Assembly: GCA_025655595.1 (NCBI GenBank)
Contig: JAHXIO010000005.1
Coordinates: forward strand, 310,001-374,000
Direction of reading: 5' to 3'
DNA length: 64,000 nucleotides
From: Candidatus Thiodiazotropha sp. (ex Monitilora ramsayi)
Lineage (GTDB): Bacteria; Pseudomonadota; Gammaproteobacteria; Chromatiales; Chromatiaceae
Numbering within the stretch: position 1 is the first letter of the stretch; each line of letters opens with the position of its first letter. The notes under the pieces are model-generated. The model was not told the origin of the DNA. It saw only the letters and a list, made by a program, of their open reading frames with translations, and did no database searches. The translations under genes and the position numbers were made by a program. Positions 63,561 through 64,000 of this stretch are shown piece by piece.

Positions 63561-63950
63561 ATGATGGAACTGGTACAACAATTGGTGACAAGTGCAGGCG
63601 TCAGTCAATCTCAGGCGGAGGGCGGTGCCGGTCTCCTGTTTGGACTGGTAAAGGATCAGCTCTCCAGCGGCGATTTCTCCCAGGTGGCTTCAGCGGTGCC
63701 GGGTATCGAGAGTCTCATCGACAAAGCGCCCGACAGTGGCGGCGGTCTCGGCGGCTTGTTGGGTGGCGTGGCTTCGGCATTGGGCGGCAGCGAGTTGGGC
63801 AATCTGGCTTCTCTGGCCAGCGGTTTCAGCAAGCTTGATCTCGATGCGGGCATGATCGGTAAGTTTGTGCCTGTCGTGCTCTCTTTTCTTCAGTCTCAGG
63901 GTGGTGAAGGTGTTGCCTCCATGGTCGGTCGTGTGCTTCAGGGTGACTAG
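63561..63950 (+). CDS. DUF2780 protein
   Basis: A protein of about 129 residues: MMELVQQLVTSAGVSQSQAEGGAGLLFGLVKDQL followed by Gly-rich segments (SGGGLGGLLGGVASALGG) and a helical end (VPVVLSFLQSQGGEGVASMVGRVL). This matches the DUF2780 (VcgC/VcgE-like) family, of unknown function. ATG 63561 has GAGG seven bases upstream; the upstream extension to 63504 looks non-coding. Confidence 0.82.
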   Translation: MMELVQQLVTSAGVSQSQAEGGAGLLFGLVKDQLSSGDFSQVASAVPGIESLIDKAPDSGGGLGGLLGGVASALGGSELGNLASLASGFSKLDLDAGMIGKFVPVVLSFLQSQGGEGVASMVGRVLQGD

Positions 63951-63958
63951 GGGAACAT

Positions 63959-64000
63959 ATGCGTTGGCGGAATCGTCGTAGAAGTCAAAATGTCGAGGAC
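63959..64000 (+). CDS. Neutral zinc metallopeptidase, YpfJ family (partial, N-terminus only)
   Basis: Fourteen codons are visible: MRWRNRRRSQNVED. This start (MRW..RR.S.NVED) is characteristic of the YpfJ/neutral zinc metallopeptidase family. AGGGG precedes the ATG. The catalytic region is outside the window, so only the family is suggested. Confidence 0.6.
   Translation, partial: MRWRNRRRSQNVED

Overview
The window reads as a chromosomal segment of a free-living or symbiotic Gammaproteobacterium of roughly mid-50s GC. The Rep helicase, MetE/MetR pair, Lpp-type lipoprotein, YjgR-type ATPase, DUF2782 protein and a tRNA-Arg with encoded CCA all fit that class. Several c-type cytochromes, a Cyc2-like outer-membrane cytochrome-porin, a PEP-CTERM-associated acyltransferase, a bacteriohemerythrin and many PAS/GGDEF/MCP sensors suggest an aquatic, redox-sensing lineage, perhaps a sulfur oxidiser of the Chromatiales/Sedimenticola type. 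That placement is inference; no marker in the window fixes the genus.

Layout. 1-8 kb: a partial HAD phosphatase, an RND efflux pair (adaptor plus pump), a Tat-exported Csp1-like copper-storage protein, a DRE-TIM aldolase, an NlpC/P60 lipoprotein and a bacteriohemerythrin. 8-13 kb: metE divergent from metR, then L-serine dehydratase. 13-19 kb: two unknown proteins and a suf operon (sufB, C, D, T, an A-type carrier, sufE) with no cysteine desulfurase. 20-32 kb: signalling, with a soluble hybrid kinase carrying about 11 PAS domains, a CZB-type chemoreceptor with a separate PAS protein behind it, an overlapping E1-like ThiF/FeeM-type acyltransferase pair and a membrane diguanylate cyclase. 32-38 kb: a MacB-like ABC exporter operon (ATPase, permease, HlyD adaptor), two small envelope genes and pcm.

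38-43 kb: a possible electron-transfer locus with a cytochrome-porin, a diheme cytochrome and a strong terminator, preceded by a long gap holding a perfect CRP-type palindrome. A tRNA-Arg and a tethered monoheme cytochrome follow. 43-53.5 kb: rep flanked on both sides by paired inverted hairpin repeats, then LOG, DUF2782, TRAP permeases, a CDP-alcohol phosphatidyltransferase, lipoproteins, a SYLF protein, rdgB and rph.

53.5-61.9 kb is the accessory region. It opens with 19 indel-free 21-bp tandem repeats. After these comes a run of small, often AT-rich unknown genes separated by attC-like sites with GTTRRRY-type core ends, and no integron integrase is visible. I read this as a CALIN (cluster of attC sites lacking an integrase), carrying an FRG-domain protein, a membrane protein with some resemblance to SieB, two GNAT acetyltransferases, a ClpX-type zinc-finger protein, a lipoprotein, a zinc-ribbon membrane protein, an AraC regulator and a YbhB/PEBP protein. 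Core genes resume with a YjgR-type HerA-like ATPase, a DUF2780 protein and the first 14 codons of a neutral zinc metallopeptidase.
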